DNA of 64,000 nucleotides from Turritopsis dohrnii (Eukaryota > Cnidaria > Hydrozoa > Anthoathecata > Oceaniidae), in NCBI GenBank assembly GCA_027922465.2, contig BQMF02000297.1:248001-312000 (forward strand). The letters are read 5' to 3'. The position numbers and the translations under genes were made by a program. Below, one piece after another: positions 20,951 through 32,642 of the stretch. The notes below the pieces were generated by a model. The model was not told the DNA's origin. It worked only from the letters and a program-made list of their open reading frames with translations, and searched no databases. The first letter of the stretch is position 1. Every line of letters starts with the position of its first letter.

Positions 20951-22573
20951 AGTAATTCCATTTCTAAAAAGAATTAATAACTTAGTGTCTATTTGATTGT
21001 TAAGTGTGGGCTTTTGTAAAGTGATAAAAGAAGCTTCTAAATTTTTTCTATCTCTGTAAAAAATTGGAGCTCTTGTGAGAATTGTCCAATGGAATTTATG
21101 ATTAATGTTATTTGTTAAATGTTTTGCCGGCTCAGAATCTTTTCTAATGTCTTCGTGTTCATTCCAACGGGTAACTGCATTTCTTCTTGTTTCCCTATGT
21201 ACGTAGCACCACAATCACATGTACCTTTGTAAATTACGCAAGAAGGATATGGGTTTTTATCTTTCAAGTTAAACAATGTACGGACTTTTTTCGTTATCCA
21301 CTTAATTCGTAAATCAAATTGATCATTTGTGAAAGCTTGAAACTTTTTGAGAAAGTTCCTTGAGATCTTCTCATTTCGAAAACAAAATGGAATTTCAACA
21401 AATAACTTGGGCTTTTCTTCTTTAAACAGAAAATCTGGAATAATTTGTGGATCTTCTGCTTGCTTATCACGAAAGTTTTTAATGACGTTATTGACAAAAT
21501 TCAGGGGATATCCAGCTTGTGTGTACTTCTTTCTTATCAAAATTATTTCTGCTTCAAAGTCTGTAGAAATGTTTTTTGCTCTGTGTAAACTACCATTGAT
21601 AGTGTTTCGTTTGTACCTTTTAGGTGTTTGTGTGGACCAATGTGATGGTAATTTAGTTGCTTTGTGTACCATCGCAGTTCTAATTTCATTGCTTTTATAT
21701 ATAATCTTGGTGTCAAGGAATTGTGTTGGCTTGCTTTCTACTGTATATTTTATTTTTGGGTGATAAGTATTTAAAATATGAAATAACTCATCAACGGTAT
21801 TCTTCTTACGACGGTTGAAAGTATCATCCACAAATCGTTTGTAAAATATTGGTAGTTTAGGGGTGACCACCTCCTCTTCTAGTTTTGTCATAAAGATATC
21901 TGATAAGATGACTGACAAGGGACCACCCATGGTGCATCCATCAATCTGTTTGTAGAACTTTCCTTGGAATATAAAGGTGCTTTCAGTAGTAAGTTTTAAT
22001 AACAATCTTTTTAGAATCAGGCGTGAACATGTGTGGTAGTTTGTTTTCGTTGTAAATTTTCGTTAGGATGTAATCTATTGTTTCTTTAACAGGAATGTTT
22101 GTAAATAACGATTGAATATCATACGAGACATATTCTTCGTCAACGCCTAAAATTGGTTGGTTTAGAAGCAGCGTAGGAAAATCCTGAGTATTTCTAATTA
22201 TGTATGGATTGTTTTTGACCAAAGGTTTAAGATATTCTCCTATAACTTGAGCTGATTTATACGTATATGTGCCTGTTTGGGCAATTATTGGTCTAAACTT
22301 CAGTTCCTGGACGTTTACATCATTCGGTGTTTGAAATTTGTGAGTTTTCGCTGTAGCATAGATTCTGGCTGGTTGATTAGAATCAGGTTTCATGTCTTCG
22401 TACTGTTTAAATTTGCGAAAGTTTCTGTATAAAAAACTCTGAAAATGTTTCAGGTCTTGTAATGTTGTGTCTGTAGTAGGTTCATAAACACCTTCATTAA
22501 TTCCAATGTTTATCATCTCCTGTAATTTATCTACATAATCACCCTTATTCATAACAATAACACATGAATCTTT
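20951..22573 (-). pseudogene. Penelope-like reverse transcriptase with GIY-YIG nuclease
   Basis: Reverse transcriptase blocks include KTHK, FRPIIAQTGTYTYK, VSYDIQSLFTNIPV (motif A) and QIDGCTMGGPLS (motif B), then YKRFVDDTF (motif C). The C-terminus is a GIY-YIG endonuclease: VIYKGTCDCGATYIG, then in the next frame ETRRNAVTRWNEH and KNLEASFI. The GIY-YIG domain defines Penelope-type elements. Two single-base breaks occur, in a T5 run at 22,008-22,012 and at CCC 21,193-21,195, both in homopolymers. Confidence 0.9.
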
Positions 22574-24313
22574 TCTTCCAATGTATTGTGCCATTCTGCA
22601 TCATCTTGCAGAAGACGTCTGGCAATACATGCTTCTCGGAATGTGTCGTAAACAACTCCATTGAAAGTACACAAATCCTCGAAAAACGTAGCACCTGCAA
22701 CATGCAGCAACAAAACTCGTAGAAAAAAACGTTCTCCTTCTGACGGTCGAGCATTGTATAACCGAGCAACTATTGGTTTTTATGTCTTTTTTCGTTTTTT
22801 CCATTTTTTCTCCTTATCATGAAAAACATAATGATACGGAATATCTGAGTAAAGATACCGCCATGCATCAGGATCGTCTACGTTCAGATTAAACCATGCT
22901 GTCAAGTGACTATCCTTTAATGCCCCTTCAGCAGCTGCCTCCTCTTCACCAGCTCTAAAATAAACTTGATGGCGATCAGGTAAATGAACAGCTAATCGCT
23001 TAATAGTATGCGATTTTTCATGCATAGAGAATTCAAATATTCTCCATAATGCTTCAGGCGCACTGACATATCGAGCATCCAGAAATGTTTTTATTTCGTC
23101 ATGTTCCAAACGTTCATTAATCTCCACATTAGCACGATCATGTCCCTTGTATACATATTTAAAGAGATATTTCACGCTCCTGATTGTCGTACATGCTTCC
23201 AAATTTATGTGAGCGTTATACTTCTTGGACAACCACGGACAGTATGGAACTACCCATTGATTATCTAAGTCCACATTTCTTACCCTCACAGTACGACCAT
23301 TGTTACGTCTACGATAGAGTGGATACCCATTTGCATTCATTTGGGTCGTTTCACAAAATTGCTTTGGAAAATGTTTGGTGCAGTTGCCATCATCTCCCAT
23401 ACAAACTGCATTAGGGTTAGCATTCCCACAGGGACCATGAATCATACATGACTTGATGATATTATGAAGTTCTGGTTCCTGTTCAGGATCTGGTATTTCA
23501 GCAGAGATTAAGCTGTCAATGTCGTCAGCATTACGCAGTTTGTCCTCTTGTGCTAAATGGATAAGAATATGAGCATGAGGTAAAGAACGTTTCTGAAATT
23601 CAATAACATACAAATGAGAAATGGCTTTTCCCAAAACTCCAATTTTATTTATATCCTCCAAAAGCGCTTTTAATTTCAAATTGAAAACATGTGTAATCAA
23701 GTTTTTCGTGATCTTCTTCCAAACCCGGCTTGCCCATTTTAGTTACCATAGCCATAGCATCTTGATAATTCTGTTGCATGGCCCTAGGACCACCCTGAAA
23801 GGAAGAGGGAAGAATAACAGGTCTGCCTGCATGAAGGCCACTATTTTCTGCAACATTTTCAAGATAATCAATGAGCCTTTGATATTGCTCAACACGGAAA
23901 TATAATTAAGACGGTCAGATTCAACTTTGCAGTAACAATCTACAGCATATTGTTGAAGTAATCTTTTACCTTTTAAAATGGGACTAAAAGCATCTCTAAA
24001 CGCAAACCTATAAGTATAATACTGCAACATAGTAGTACGACAATGCCGGCCTGTTGTATATTCTGCTACATGAAGAATGTCGGAACTCCAACCCAACTCG
24101 CCTCTTGGAAAAAATACAGGATATACCATTGGATCAAGTTAGGCGAATGCACAGGCAAATCCTGCAATGGTCTATCTCGAGGGTAAACAACGATGTCCCG
24201 AGCCAATGGTGGTGAACCATCTTCACCAACAAAACAGCAGCTACTTCATCATGATGAGGTAGATTGTATCGACGCCGGTCACCACCACTTCTTAAATGCA
24301 TTCTGACCTGGAA
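22574..24313 (-). pseudogene. Helitron Rep domain and start of the helicase
   Basis: From the N-terminus the minus strand reads MHLRSGGDRRRYNLPHHDEV, PMVYPVFFPRGELGW, FQGGPRAMQQNYQDAMAM, then the HUH motif FQKRSLPHAHILIHL. Next come HGPCG, CTKHFPKQF, YPLYRRRNNG and the tyrosine region RSVKYLFKYVYKGHD. These are Helitron Rep nuclease motifs that nick and rejoin DNA strands. The helicase begins with RPSEGERFFLRVLLLHVAGA, and this part ends at DDAEWHN. Breaks are one-base losses near 24,231 and 24,150, a small deletion after KMGKPG (about 23,705) and TAA at 22,780-22,782. An AG preceded by gttttc at about 24,313 suggests a splice acceptor at its start. Confidence 0.88.
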
Positions 24314-24374
24314 AACAATAGCAATGATCTGTAAATATCACTTCAAAGATTTTTAATTATTACTTTTCATCATA

Positions 24375-25735
24375 TGTGACGTTCCAGGGGATTTTGATAA
24401 CAAACGATATTAACGATAATTATTAACGATAATATCGTTAATAAAACAATAGAATTAGCGATATTATCGCTAATAATTATCGTTGTGTTATTATAGTTAA
24501 TAGCGCTATTATCGTTAATATCGTTATTATCGTTAATATCGTTATTATCGCTATTATCGTTATATATATTATATATACTATAATTACGAAATTATAGTAA
24601 GAAAATAACTATATTTTTGATATTAACGATAATAACATTAATATTAAACATGTGATCATTTTATTTGTGACAAGGAAACCATTTCGTGTATATTAATCTT
24701 TCTTTCGCTTGATTACGGCGTAAGAAATTCAATATTATTAGAATTACCCTCAAGTAAAGTTTTAGAGCCCTGTGTAAACACAACTTTCAGACAACCTTTC
24801 ACATAAACTTCATAACAAACTGAAGTAAACAGGTAATATTATATTTAAACGAAGGTGAGTATTTCAAAAGAGAACTTTTGCAACTCGTCAAGCCGATGTT
24901 AAAATGTTTTCATTCGTCCCTCATCCCAATGTTGAACCTGAAAACATTATCGACGAAATGACAAAAATCAATAATGATCACTAAAAACGTTGCGATCAAT
25001 TTAATTAAGGGTACATCTTCACCCAGTGCAAGTGAAATGTCTTTCGAAAGAATAATAATAAAGGTTTTGCTATTGAAAAAAACTTTAATGTAACGTGTCT
25101 TTAATAATGTAAAGTTTTTTTCCCAAGAGCTTATAGAATGGCAACCCGTCGAACAATTCAGAAAAAAGAATTATAGCAGACGGTTTCTACTCGTGCCTGC
25201 TTTCGAACTTACTTCTGTATCTTTAATCTCCAAATGAATATAAGAACCAGCTAATTAAGTTCAATTTAATACACAAACGCGTGCTACCTGCAAATGTACA
25301 TTTCAAAATAATACATTACCAAATCGAATGAAACGGTATTTTAAAGTGGCTTTTCAAATTTGTGCTGAAGTTACAGGAATAACAAATGAAAAAAAAGTGC
25401 TTTGTTATTTCTAGAAAAATATATATGTCCGTGTGTCATAATTGAATGAATCAGGTTTATCATGTCATAAACAAGCGAGTTTGTTTTGAATTGATTGCTA
25501 TTTGGCGAAATAATAATTAAATCACGGTTATTTTAGAACTTCATAAAACGACACACGTATGTGAAATGTACAAACAAACGTCTTGAACAAAACTTTTTGA
25601 CGATAGTAACGGTAATCTGTGCTCTTACGATAATAACGATACTCTGTAGTTCCATTAACGATATTAACGATAATAACGATATTAACGATATTAACGTTAA
25701 TATCGTTTGTTATCAAAATCCCCTGGAACGTCACA
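24375..25735. mobile_element. MITE with 41-bp perfect terminal inverted repeats and TA target duplication
   Basis: Both ends read TGTGACGTTCCAGGGGATTT inward and stay identical for 41 bases. Each end is flanked by TA (24,373-24,374; 25,736-25,737), as for Tc1/mariner-type insertions. Inside both ends lie many TTAACGATAA/TTATCGTTAA units. The 1,361-bp interior has no transposase frame. It lies about 10 bp downstream of a possible donor (GAG|gtaaatgg) and upstream of the Helitron acceptor, so probably in an intron. Confidence 0.85.
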
Positions 25736-25747
25736 TATTTTCCATTT

Positions 25748-26175
25748 ACCTCAGATGGGCGACGATTTTGCAAGTTTGCAAGTTGAAATTCCTCTGCCTC
25801 TACCTCACCCATGTTAACACTTTCCAATTTTTTAGGTAGAACTTCAGCCTTCCTGCTGATAGTAAGTCCTGTATAAGCTTCTGAGGAAACAGATTTTTTA
25901 TTAATTGGTGCAGATTTTGGAGAGTCATTGACTTTACACAGACAGGAATATTTATTAGAGAAGATCTTACCTCTGTTATGGTTGATCTTGTTGAAGAAAT
26001 GCCCCTTGCCTCTTTGAAACAAGGGGCCTTTTCGAAAGGGCTGCCCAGGTTGTTATGGTAACTGCCACTACTAGCACCACTTGATGACTGTTTCAAACTT
26101 TCAACCCAGTAAACACCGATTCCGATTGCCTTGGAATCTTTCAGCAGTTTCGATTCGAAAGATTCTCCAAACAAA
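25748..26175 (-). pseudogene. Gag-like fragment (basic, G/S/N-rich), origin uncertain
   Basis: The frame reads NEFLFGESFESKLLKDSKAI, then WVESLKQSSSGASSGSYHNN, and after a one-base shift PFRKGPLFQRGKGHFFNKIN. Its end is acidic (MGEVEAEEFQLANLQNR) before a possible donor site. The serine-rich linker followed by an F/R/G/K-rich nucleic-acid-binding tail resembles gag proteins of DIRS-type elements, but no enzyme domain is adjacent. It begins directly where the Harbinger fragment stops, so a breakpoint lies at about 26,180. Confidence 0.35.
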
Positions 26176-26179
26176 AATT

Positions 26180-27073
26180 CATTGGTTGAAGCATCCAGAA
26201 CTCATGGCTTTGTTGTAATTTTTCTGATCTTGAGTTAGCCTTGCATTTGTGAATGGTGTTTGTAGGTGTACACTCAAAGGATATGCCATGTCTCCATATA
26301 TACATAAAGGTTCATGACCGTTCCATGCATTACGTTAACAAGAACAAGAAGTTAACAAGAAGTCCAGATTCACGAAGCATAGCACTGTCATGGCGCTTCC
26401 CTTCGAAGGGACCACTTAAACTACCAATAAGGCCATTTGGTAAAGCAAGGCTTTGAAACTTTAAAGCATGAGTTCGCTTATGTCCATTATAAACTATCCT
26501 TTGATCTGTTTCTGGTCTAAGAATTGGACATATTGTTCCATCAACAAATCCAAAGCAATTGTTTAAAGGTGCTCCTTTGTCATGAATTGCTTGAGCGCAC
26601 TCATTCAAAGCTGGTGGTTGCAAAAATGGCTGGTCCCACTGCATAAGGAGGGGATTATGAAAATTGTACATATGGTCCAAAACAAAGCGAAATATTAGGC
26701 AAATTTCTGTTGGATTTCTTCCAAAAAGTGCTGCTATGTCTGAAAATCTGCAAGGATAGGCAAGTCTCTTTAAAAGAATGCATAAACCTTCCATTCCAGA
26801 ACATGTAGTTCTTTGCACTGTCACAATTTTTTCTGGAATTCCAAACACATGCTTAAGCTCATTAAGATCTTTCCTTGCAAATCTGAGTTCAGTTCTACAT
26901 CTAGTATCATCCCAATCGTTTATATCAAATCTCGTAAAGTTCCAGTAGGGATATAATTCTCTCGAATAATTTGCATCATAAAGAAATAAAAATTCTTCAT
27001 CGTCTAAAAAATCATTTGCATACAGAATGAGGAGCAGCTCTCTCACTCTCCGCAATCCATTTAAGTCCGCCAT
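26180..27073 (-). pseudogene. PIF/Harbinger transposase, C-terminally truncated
   Basis: Starts at ATG 27,073 (MADLNGLRRVRELLL). It shows a helical N-terminus, FSDIAALFGRNPTEIC (HTH-like), the first catalytic aspartate in NCFGFVDGTICPI, HKRTHALKFQ and GPFEGKRHDSAML. After a frame change near 26,340 it has the second aspartate region EPLCIYGDMAYPL and LTQDQKNYNKAMSS. The third catalytic residue block is absent and gag-like sequence follows. DDE_Tnp_4 family; would cut and paste DNA. Confidence 0.85.
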
Positions 27074-27141
27074 ATTTGTTTACACCGCGTCCTCTTTTCA
27101 AAATTCGCGCTAAAACAAAGTTTCGAAAAATCGAAGACGCA

Positions 27142-28924
27142 TCATTCTGTAATGGCAACGCCGTCTTGTAATGACGTCCGCGTCGTCTTGCTAAAACAGC
27201 CTACTCTTGATGAATGTTCTTGTTCAACTGGTCCAAAAGTTGAGTAACTCCTGTTGTGTCCGGTGGTGTCACAAACAGCTGTATTTTTTTTTGACAGGAG
27301 GAATTTAAGAACCTCGTGGTTCAGACGAGAACTATGTCCATCTGATAGTAAAACTACTGGCCTTTCAACTCCTTTCAGCTCCAAGTACTCATCAAATTCA
27401 CGGACAGCAGCAAGAAAGGTTTGGTGAGTAGAAACTCCATTTTCAGCAGTGCTAATTAGAAGGTGAGGTATTTTTTCTGCAGCTACAGCAGGGACCATTG
27501 CACTTGTTATTCCTATTGATTTGAAAATCACTTGGCACATGCACACATCACCTAAAATGAAGGTGATCAGTTACATATCTCTTGTTGTTAATTGTATGAG
27601 TTATAAAGATTGTGTCACAGGTGACTAGCAGAAACTAGAAAAACATTTTCAAATTCCTTTTTATTATCTTTTTTAAATGTCACGTGCAGTTTCAACACTG
27701 TGCTAGGTAAATCATCCAAAGTTAAAGAAAGTTAAAGAAACTAGCAATTTCACCTAGTAGCTAGGCGTGACAATTTTTAACAAACTATTTTTTAAACCCA
27801 ATCCAACAATTTGGAATCTGCTTCTAACCTGCAAATGATACAAATGGTTGCACTGTGACACATTCTCTGTTTTCACGTTACATCCTCTGACAAGCGTCTC
27901 CTTTACCAGCATAAAACAAACCAGAACAAGTGCCATCTACACCATAATTAATAAATTGTGGTGTTTCATCGCAGTTAAAAATTCTCGTTGTATCTATATC
28001 TCCTTTCCAGATCCCTTTGTCGTCTTGTTGAGCATTCTTCATAATACCAGCTTCAATAAGCTCTTCTGCCAAAGAATCTGAAAATTTAAATAATTTTTTC
28101 TTATTTTAAGTTCTATTACATATTTTACTCCAAACCACACAAAATCTTAAGATCAAAAAGGCTTATTCATCAATAAAAAATAAAAAAATCAGTGAGTTTA
28201 CTGTAAACAGTTTTCAAATATTCTGTAAAAATAAAAAAAGGCCATCACAATTTACCCAAATGATTGCATGTCATTTCACGACTGCAATTCAGGGGCGGTT
28301 GATGGAAACTTTGCCTTGTCTTTTGATGGTATGACTGCTGTGCTTTGCATGAAATCGTAGCCAGAACGACCGACTCAACCTGTGTAAGCAATTTGTTAAA
28401 ATATCATTTGCATATATTTTGCTACAATTAAAACATCAATATTTTAATTCTACTAAACAAAGCATTCAAATGAAAAGCATGAACAAATCAAAACAGATTT
28501 CATAAGGGATGTACCTTTTTTTCTCCAATGCTGTTTTTGCATTTGGTGACAGCTTGACAAATTTCCGTCCACCTTTTAGCTTTCTGTTGGTGTAGTCTCG
28601 CACTCGAAGGACATCAAGTATCAATTTTTCAAGCTCCTTTGTGTTTATTACCTGCATACACCTGTTTTTGTTCTTCACATATTGTACAATCGTATCTTCT
28701 TCTTGTGACGTTAAGATTTTACAATACGATCTTTCTTCACCAGTTACAACTTTGCCATCAAGTCGCTTATTAATTGTCTTGCGGTCCTTTATCAATGGAA
28801 ATTGACCTGTTTTAAGCACTGCATATCCACGTTTGCCATTTGCAATACACCAGGCCTTAGCTGCCTTCAACTGTTCTTCTTTTTCATTTGTTTGCTTTCT
28901 TGCAACTAATGCCTCCGCTTTCGT
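27142..28924 (-). pseudogene. Pogo/Tigger-like transposase gene, four exons
   Basis: Exons with GT/AG borders: 28,514-28,924 (TKAEALVARKQ... and ILTSQEEDTIVQYVKN), 28,256-28,379 (FWLRFHAKHSSHTIKRQGKV, CENP-B-like HTH), 27,829-28,078 and 27,142-27,553. Exon 3 has the first aspartate in TTRIFNCDETPQF. Exon 4 has PVVLLSDGHSSRLNHEVLKF and, in the next frame, FVTPPDTTGVTQLLDQLNK, as in pogo-type DDE transposases. Breaks are TAA at 27,878-27,880 and a one-base change in the T9 run at 27,284-27,292. The first exon of the gene was not found. Confidence 0.8.
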
Positions 28925-29509
28925 CTAAATTTAAAAAATAGGTTAACAATGAAATATATTTACTGTACACTATCAAGTTTCTTATCAATCAAATGAATGA
29001 CTTATTAGGTGGAGTAACTATCCAAGTAAAACCTCAAAAAGTTTTTTTTTTGAATCTTGGCCCAAATTTTTAAAATTTGGAAAATGCCAATGTGGGTTTT
29101 GGGGTGCCTGCATTGTGGGTTTTGTAGTACTTTGGGGTATATGGCTTGGACTAAGTTTGCAAACTTCTTTTCACTAGTAAGACAATTAAATATAAAGATC
29201 TCATGCAAAAAAACACACTTCTAGCATTATTATTTATGAAATTACAGCCAAAATAGAGTTTGCGGGTTTTGGGGTGCGTGAAAAAAAATAGTACCAACTT
29301 CAATACCCTGTAATAAAATAAAGAGATGCATATGAATAATCAGATACCCCAGGAAGAACCATTATTGGGCCAAAGTTTTAATTGGCATAATAAAAATAAT
29401 CCAATAATCAACACAGCTCATAATATAACGCCCTGGTTTTTTGCGTGGGTTTTGGGGTGCAACCACCTGTATTTGCCCAAATCAACAAGTGTTTTGTTAT
29501 ATTTTTCTA
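28925..29509. repeat. Noncoding, with three spaced copies of GGGTTTTGGGGTGC
   Basis: The motif occurs near 29,096, 29,267 and 29,448, spaced about 170-180 bp, suggesting a degenerate tandem unit that also includes a 'ccaaattttta' or 'ccaaagttttaa' block. Nothing coding was recognised. Confidence 0.4.
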
Positions 29510-29696
29510 GCAAAGCAACGGCCTGGACCGACAAACATGATGTACTCTTAGCGAAAGAGTGCTTGCTAGTAGAGCCATACAATCACAAATTTGGGTCCAA
29601 ACAAAGAGGTCAAACATGGCAATTAATTGCCACTGAATTAAACTCGTTAACAGAAATTAAATTTGATGTAACAAAAAGAGCTGTTAGAGATCGATA
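29510..29696 (+). pseudogene. Myb/SANT-like DNA-binding exon, cut by a Helitron end
   Basis: After an acceptor (ttttctag) the frame reads KATAWTDKHDVLLAKECLLV, FGSKQRGQTWQLIATELNSL and FDVTKRAVRDRY. This is a trihelix/SANT pattern with spaced tryptophans as in accessory proteins of transposons. It is interrupted at 29,697 by a Helitron-type 5' end, after which the frame is unrelated. Confidence 0.6.
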
Positions 29697-29850
29697 TCTA
29701 CTTATTATAATCCGCAATCGTGTGCAACACATTTAACTTGGTAAGTGTGAAAAAAGACTGGGGACGAAATGTTTCTATGGAAAATTCAGTAGGGCATCTT
29801 TAGAAAGTGAGTAACTGAGTGTACTGTGTGCACATCCACGATTAGTATAT
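29697..29850 (+). mobile_element. Helitron family-1 5' end remnant
   Basis: TCTACTTATTATAATCCGCA, preceded by A, then 'tcgtgtgcaacacatttaactt' matches the 5' end of unit 1 of the array at 58,844. A reverse-oriented 5'-like string (revcomp of catatactaatcgtgg) lies at about 29,830-29,855. The 3' end was not found. Confidence 0.5.
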
Positions 29851-30165
29851 GCTCCTCCATTTGGTTCTTTTTTGGTTTCGCACTGAGAATCTGCCGAAAA
29901 ACGTCAATGGAGAAGCGCAAGCAATGCAATGTTATTCGTTCGAAATTGGTTAACGATCATTTTGTAGCAGTAAAAACAAAAACAAAAAACTTCACGAACA
30001 CGAAGATAGTTTTTTTTTAAAACGAAGATCTTTAATTTTATTGTTTTAGTCGTTTTCGGAGAAAGATCGTATCGTAAAGATTGAATTAACAAGTGTAAGT
30101 AAATTCACAGAAGAACTGAATCAGAAATCAAAGTTTTGAGACTGTTTTCGTCTTTTTCCATAATT
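29851..30165. other. No feature recognised
   Basis: AT-rich noncoding sequence; short frames lack motifs. Confidence 0.4.
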
Positions 30166-30910
30166 CATTTTTGACTGTTTGGTAGGCTGGGACTATACTC
30201 ATGATAATTTAATAACTTTTTCTATGTTTGCTTTCCGATTTGGATAAGAAATCAAGTTTGTGTTTTGTTTTATTTTGCTTTCCTTTTTTGTTTGTGTGTA
30301 TGTGTAGCATTTTGTTTATTATGATATGGTTTTCATTGCTCATGGAAATCTTTTTTTTTTTATATATATAGTTTAAAATAATTACGAAAGAGTTTAACAA
30401 GTCTAAATGCTTGAGTGTTTTGGTAAAGAACAGACTATTAAAATAACGAATGGTATCGAATCTTAGTGGATAAAGAAGCAACATTAGCAGGTATAATTCC
30501 GCATATCATTTACATGGCGTTTTTATTCTTCTTCATAACATATCTTTTCTTTTTTGACTGTTTGGTAGGCTGAAGCTAAACTCATGATCTTTTAATAAAT
30601 ATTCCCTGTTCCTACTCATATGTTTGCTTCAAGTTTGCGTTCGTTCTTTTAGTTTGCTTTTGTTTGTGCGTATATGTAGCTAAATATGTTTTTATGATAG
30701 GTTTATTATTAATAGAAATCTTCTTTTTTAGGTAAAATTAATTATGAAAGAATAGATAAATTCGACATTGTAATATGAAGGGTGTTTGGTAAAGAACTGA
30801 CTAATGAAATAACGAATGCTATCGAATCTTATTGGAGTAAAGAAGCAACGTTAGCAGGTATAATTCCGTTTATCATTCATATTTCCTTTGGCGTTTTTAT
30901 TTTTCACTAC
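30166..30910. repeat. Tandem duplication, two units of about 385 bp
   Basis: Unit 1 starts near 30,166 and unit 2 near 30,551, both with 'ttgactgtttggtaggctg'. Later matching blocks are 'catgat(a/c)(a/t)tttaataa', 'gaaagaatagtt/gataaatt'-like and 'aagaagcaac(a/g)ttagcaggtataattccg'. Units differ at many positions, so the duplication is not recent. No coding frame spans it. Confidence 0.65.
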
Positions 30911-31282
30911 ACGCCAAGGCAGCTTTGTTTACCACCCATTATCATTAAAGACTGTAAGAACAAAATTCCCACCTATTGCCCTTTGCTATGCGCCATCTTA
31001 ACCAACAAATACAGCAGCCACTTCATCCATCGTGACATGAGGTTTTTTTGTGTCATCTCGTGCTAAAGATGCAGAAGGTGCGCATTTTGAACAAGATTTT
31101 GAATATTCGACAAGAAAAGATCCTTTTGCACGTGGACGCTGTGTTAAGATAAGTAGAAGAGAGAATCAAGGTAAAAGGTTTGTTAATATTATCACTTCAG
31201 ATATATATTTGAGCAGCATTTATGAACTTTTACATGAAACTACCTATCAAAATAATCATTAATATATTTTCATTTTAGGAAA
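30911..31282. other. No firm feature
   Basis: The plus frame at 31,050-31,262 (SSRAKDAEGAHFEQDFEYST) is protein-like but has no recognised motif. It may be 5' flank of the Harbinger accessory gene that follows. An acceptor-like ttcattttag lies just before that gene's ATG. Confidence 0.3.
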
Positions 31283-32495
31283 ATGTCAATTAAGCAGATA
31301 GGATCATTTTCAAATCCACTTGCTGAATTAGGTGGTGTAGAAGTAGATGACGACACTGAAAGACATACCGAGCCAAACGATGGTCCGCAGGACGCTGGAA
31401 AAATATCGAAAGCAAAGAACGACACAGGAAATACAAAGAAAAAACAGTGGAGGTGGAACGACGAAATGGTGGATTACCTTTTGCAATGTTTTTCGGAGAT
31501 TAAGACAGAGAGCGAGTTTCAGGGCAAGGATTTCGAAGCAGATTTGGTAAAACTGTATGGCGAAGAAGTTTGAAAGTGCTGATTTTGGTCTGGTTGTTTT
31601 AACTGATCCAGGTGACAATTTAACCAAAGTGGAATTAGTCGAGTACAAAATGAAGTTAGCGTTGGAGAAAAAACAAATAAAAACAGGTTACGAGAGAGTG
31701 AAAGAAAAGGCTAAAGCAATCCGCCAAGACTACCGAAAAGCAGTGACGGAGGGACAAAGATCTGGAAGTGGAAAATTGATTTGCGAGAATTGGGACACTT
31801 TAAAGCATTTATGGGGTGGGTCACCATCTGTTGTTAAAGTTAGGAAATACATCGCATCTATGGAGAACGACGAAGAAGTGATTGAATATAAAAGTTCTGA
31901 CGAGGAGATAAGGAGCCCCGACATTTATACCACTAACAAAGACAATGACGGACATGACGATCATGATCTTAGAAATGAATCAATTCAGTTGCAGTTAGAT
32001 AATTCAACAACAAGTTCAGAAAATTTTGATGAGGAAAGTATTGGAAAAAAACGCAAACTAAGTGGAACTGCCAAATACGTAGACAACAAAAGGAAGATGC
32101 TAGAGAAAAATCTGTCAGCACACCAACGGGATCAAATTTATCTTAAAGTTGCAGTGGATGACTTGAAGGTTAAAGAAAAGATGGTCTCTATGTTAACAGA
32201 AGCAACAGTACAATCGAACAGAACCATGGAAAAGATTTCGGATTCAATTTCTTCTGTTGGAAAGTCCATAGGAGATGGGCTAGCTCTATTGGCAGCTGCA
32301 TTAGCTCCACCTAAACAAGTAAACCCTCAACAAGTACAACTTTTCCAGCAATCCCCTCAACAACAACCACCGTCTTTCAGTGGACACTATCAACATCAAC
32401 AAATGCAACCATATGGTCAACTGTATTCCGACCACAACCATTACTCACCTCAAAACAGTGACAACGTCTCCGAAAAACAATACCATAATTTTTAA
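31283..32495 (+). pseudogene. PIF/Harbinger accessory Myb-like protein
   Basis: The ATG at 31,283 opens an acidic leader and then KKKQWRWNDEMVDYLLQCFS, a Myb/SANT-type start. After a break at 31,557-31,573 the second frame gives MAKKFESADFG, IKTGYERVKEKAKAIRQDYR and SGKLICENWDTLKHLWGGSP, then an acidic/serine-rich spacer, coiled-coil segments and a glutamine/histidine-rich tail. Such two-part proteins (Myb-like head, Gln-rich tail) accompany the nuclease in Harbinger elements and help it reach DNA. The nuclease gene lies convergently 150 bp downstream. Confidence 0.75.
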
Positions 32496-32642
32496 CCATC
32501 ATTTTTAACCTAGGATATGATGTAAACTAGTATGCTGATCTAAAATAATTTATGATACTTGTTTGAGATTTATTTCTTATACATCCAGCTGATTTTGGTT
32601 AAACAATCTTAATAACCACAAGTTTATACTACGTTTTTGTGT

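Larger units (their letters stand above)
20727..22573 (-). mobile_element. Penelope-like retroelement, 5'-truncated, inserted in the Helitron helicase
   Basis: The element is bordered by an 11-bp direct repeat TCTTCCAATGT (20,716-20,726 and 22,574-22,584). That repeat encodes part of TLEE on both sides of the helicase break, so removing the insert rejoins the helicase frame at DDAEWHN-TLEE-ASTF. Its coding region starts at once at the 5' border (KDSCVIVMNKGDY), without the N-terminal domain of full elements, so it is 5'-truncated. The 3' tail at 20,727-20,950 has no frame. Confidence 0.9.

Noticed and set aside
21347..21763. 138-codon plus-strand frame
   Set aside because: It is antisense to the Penelope reverse transcriptase and has no motif of its own.
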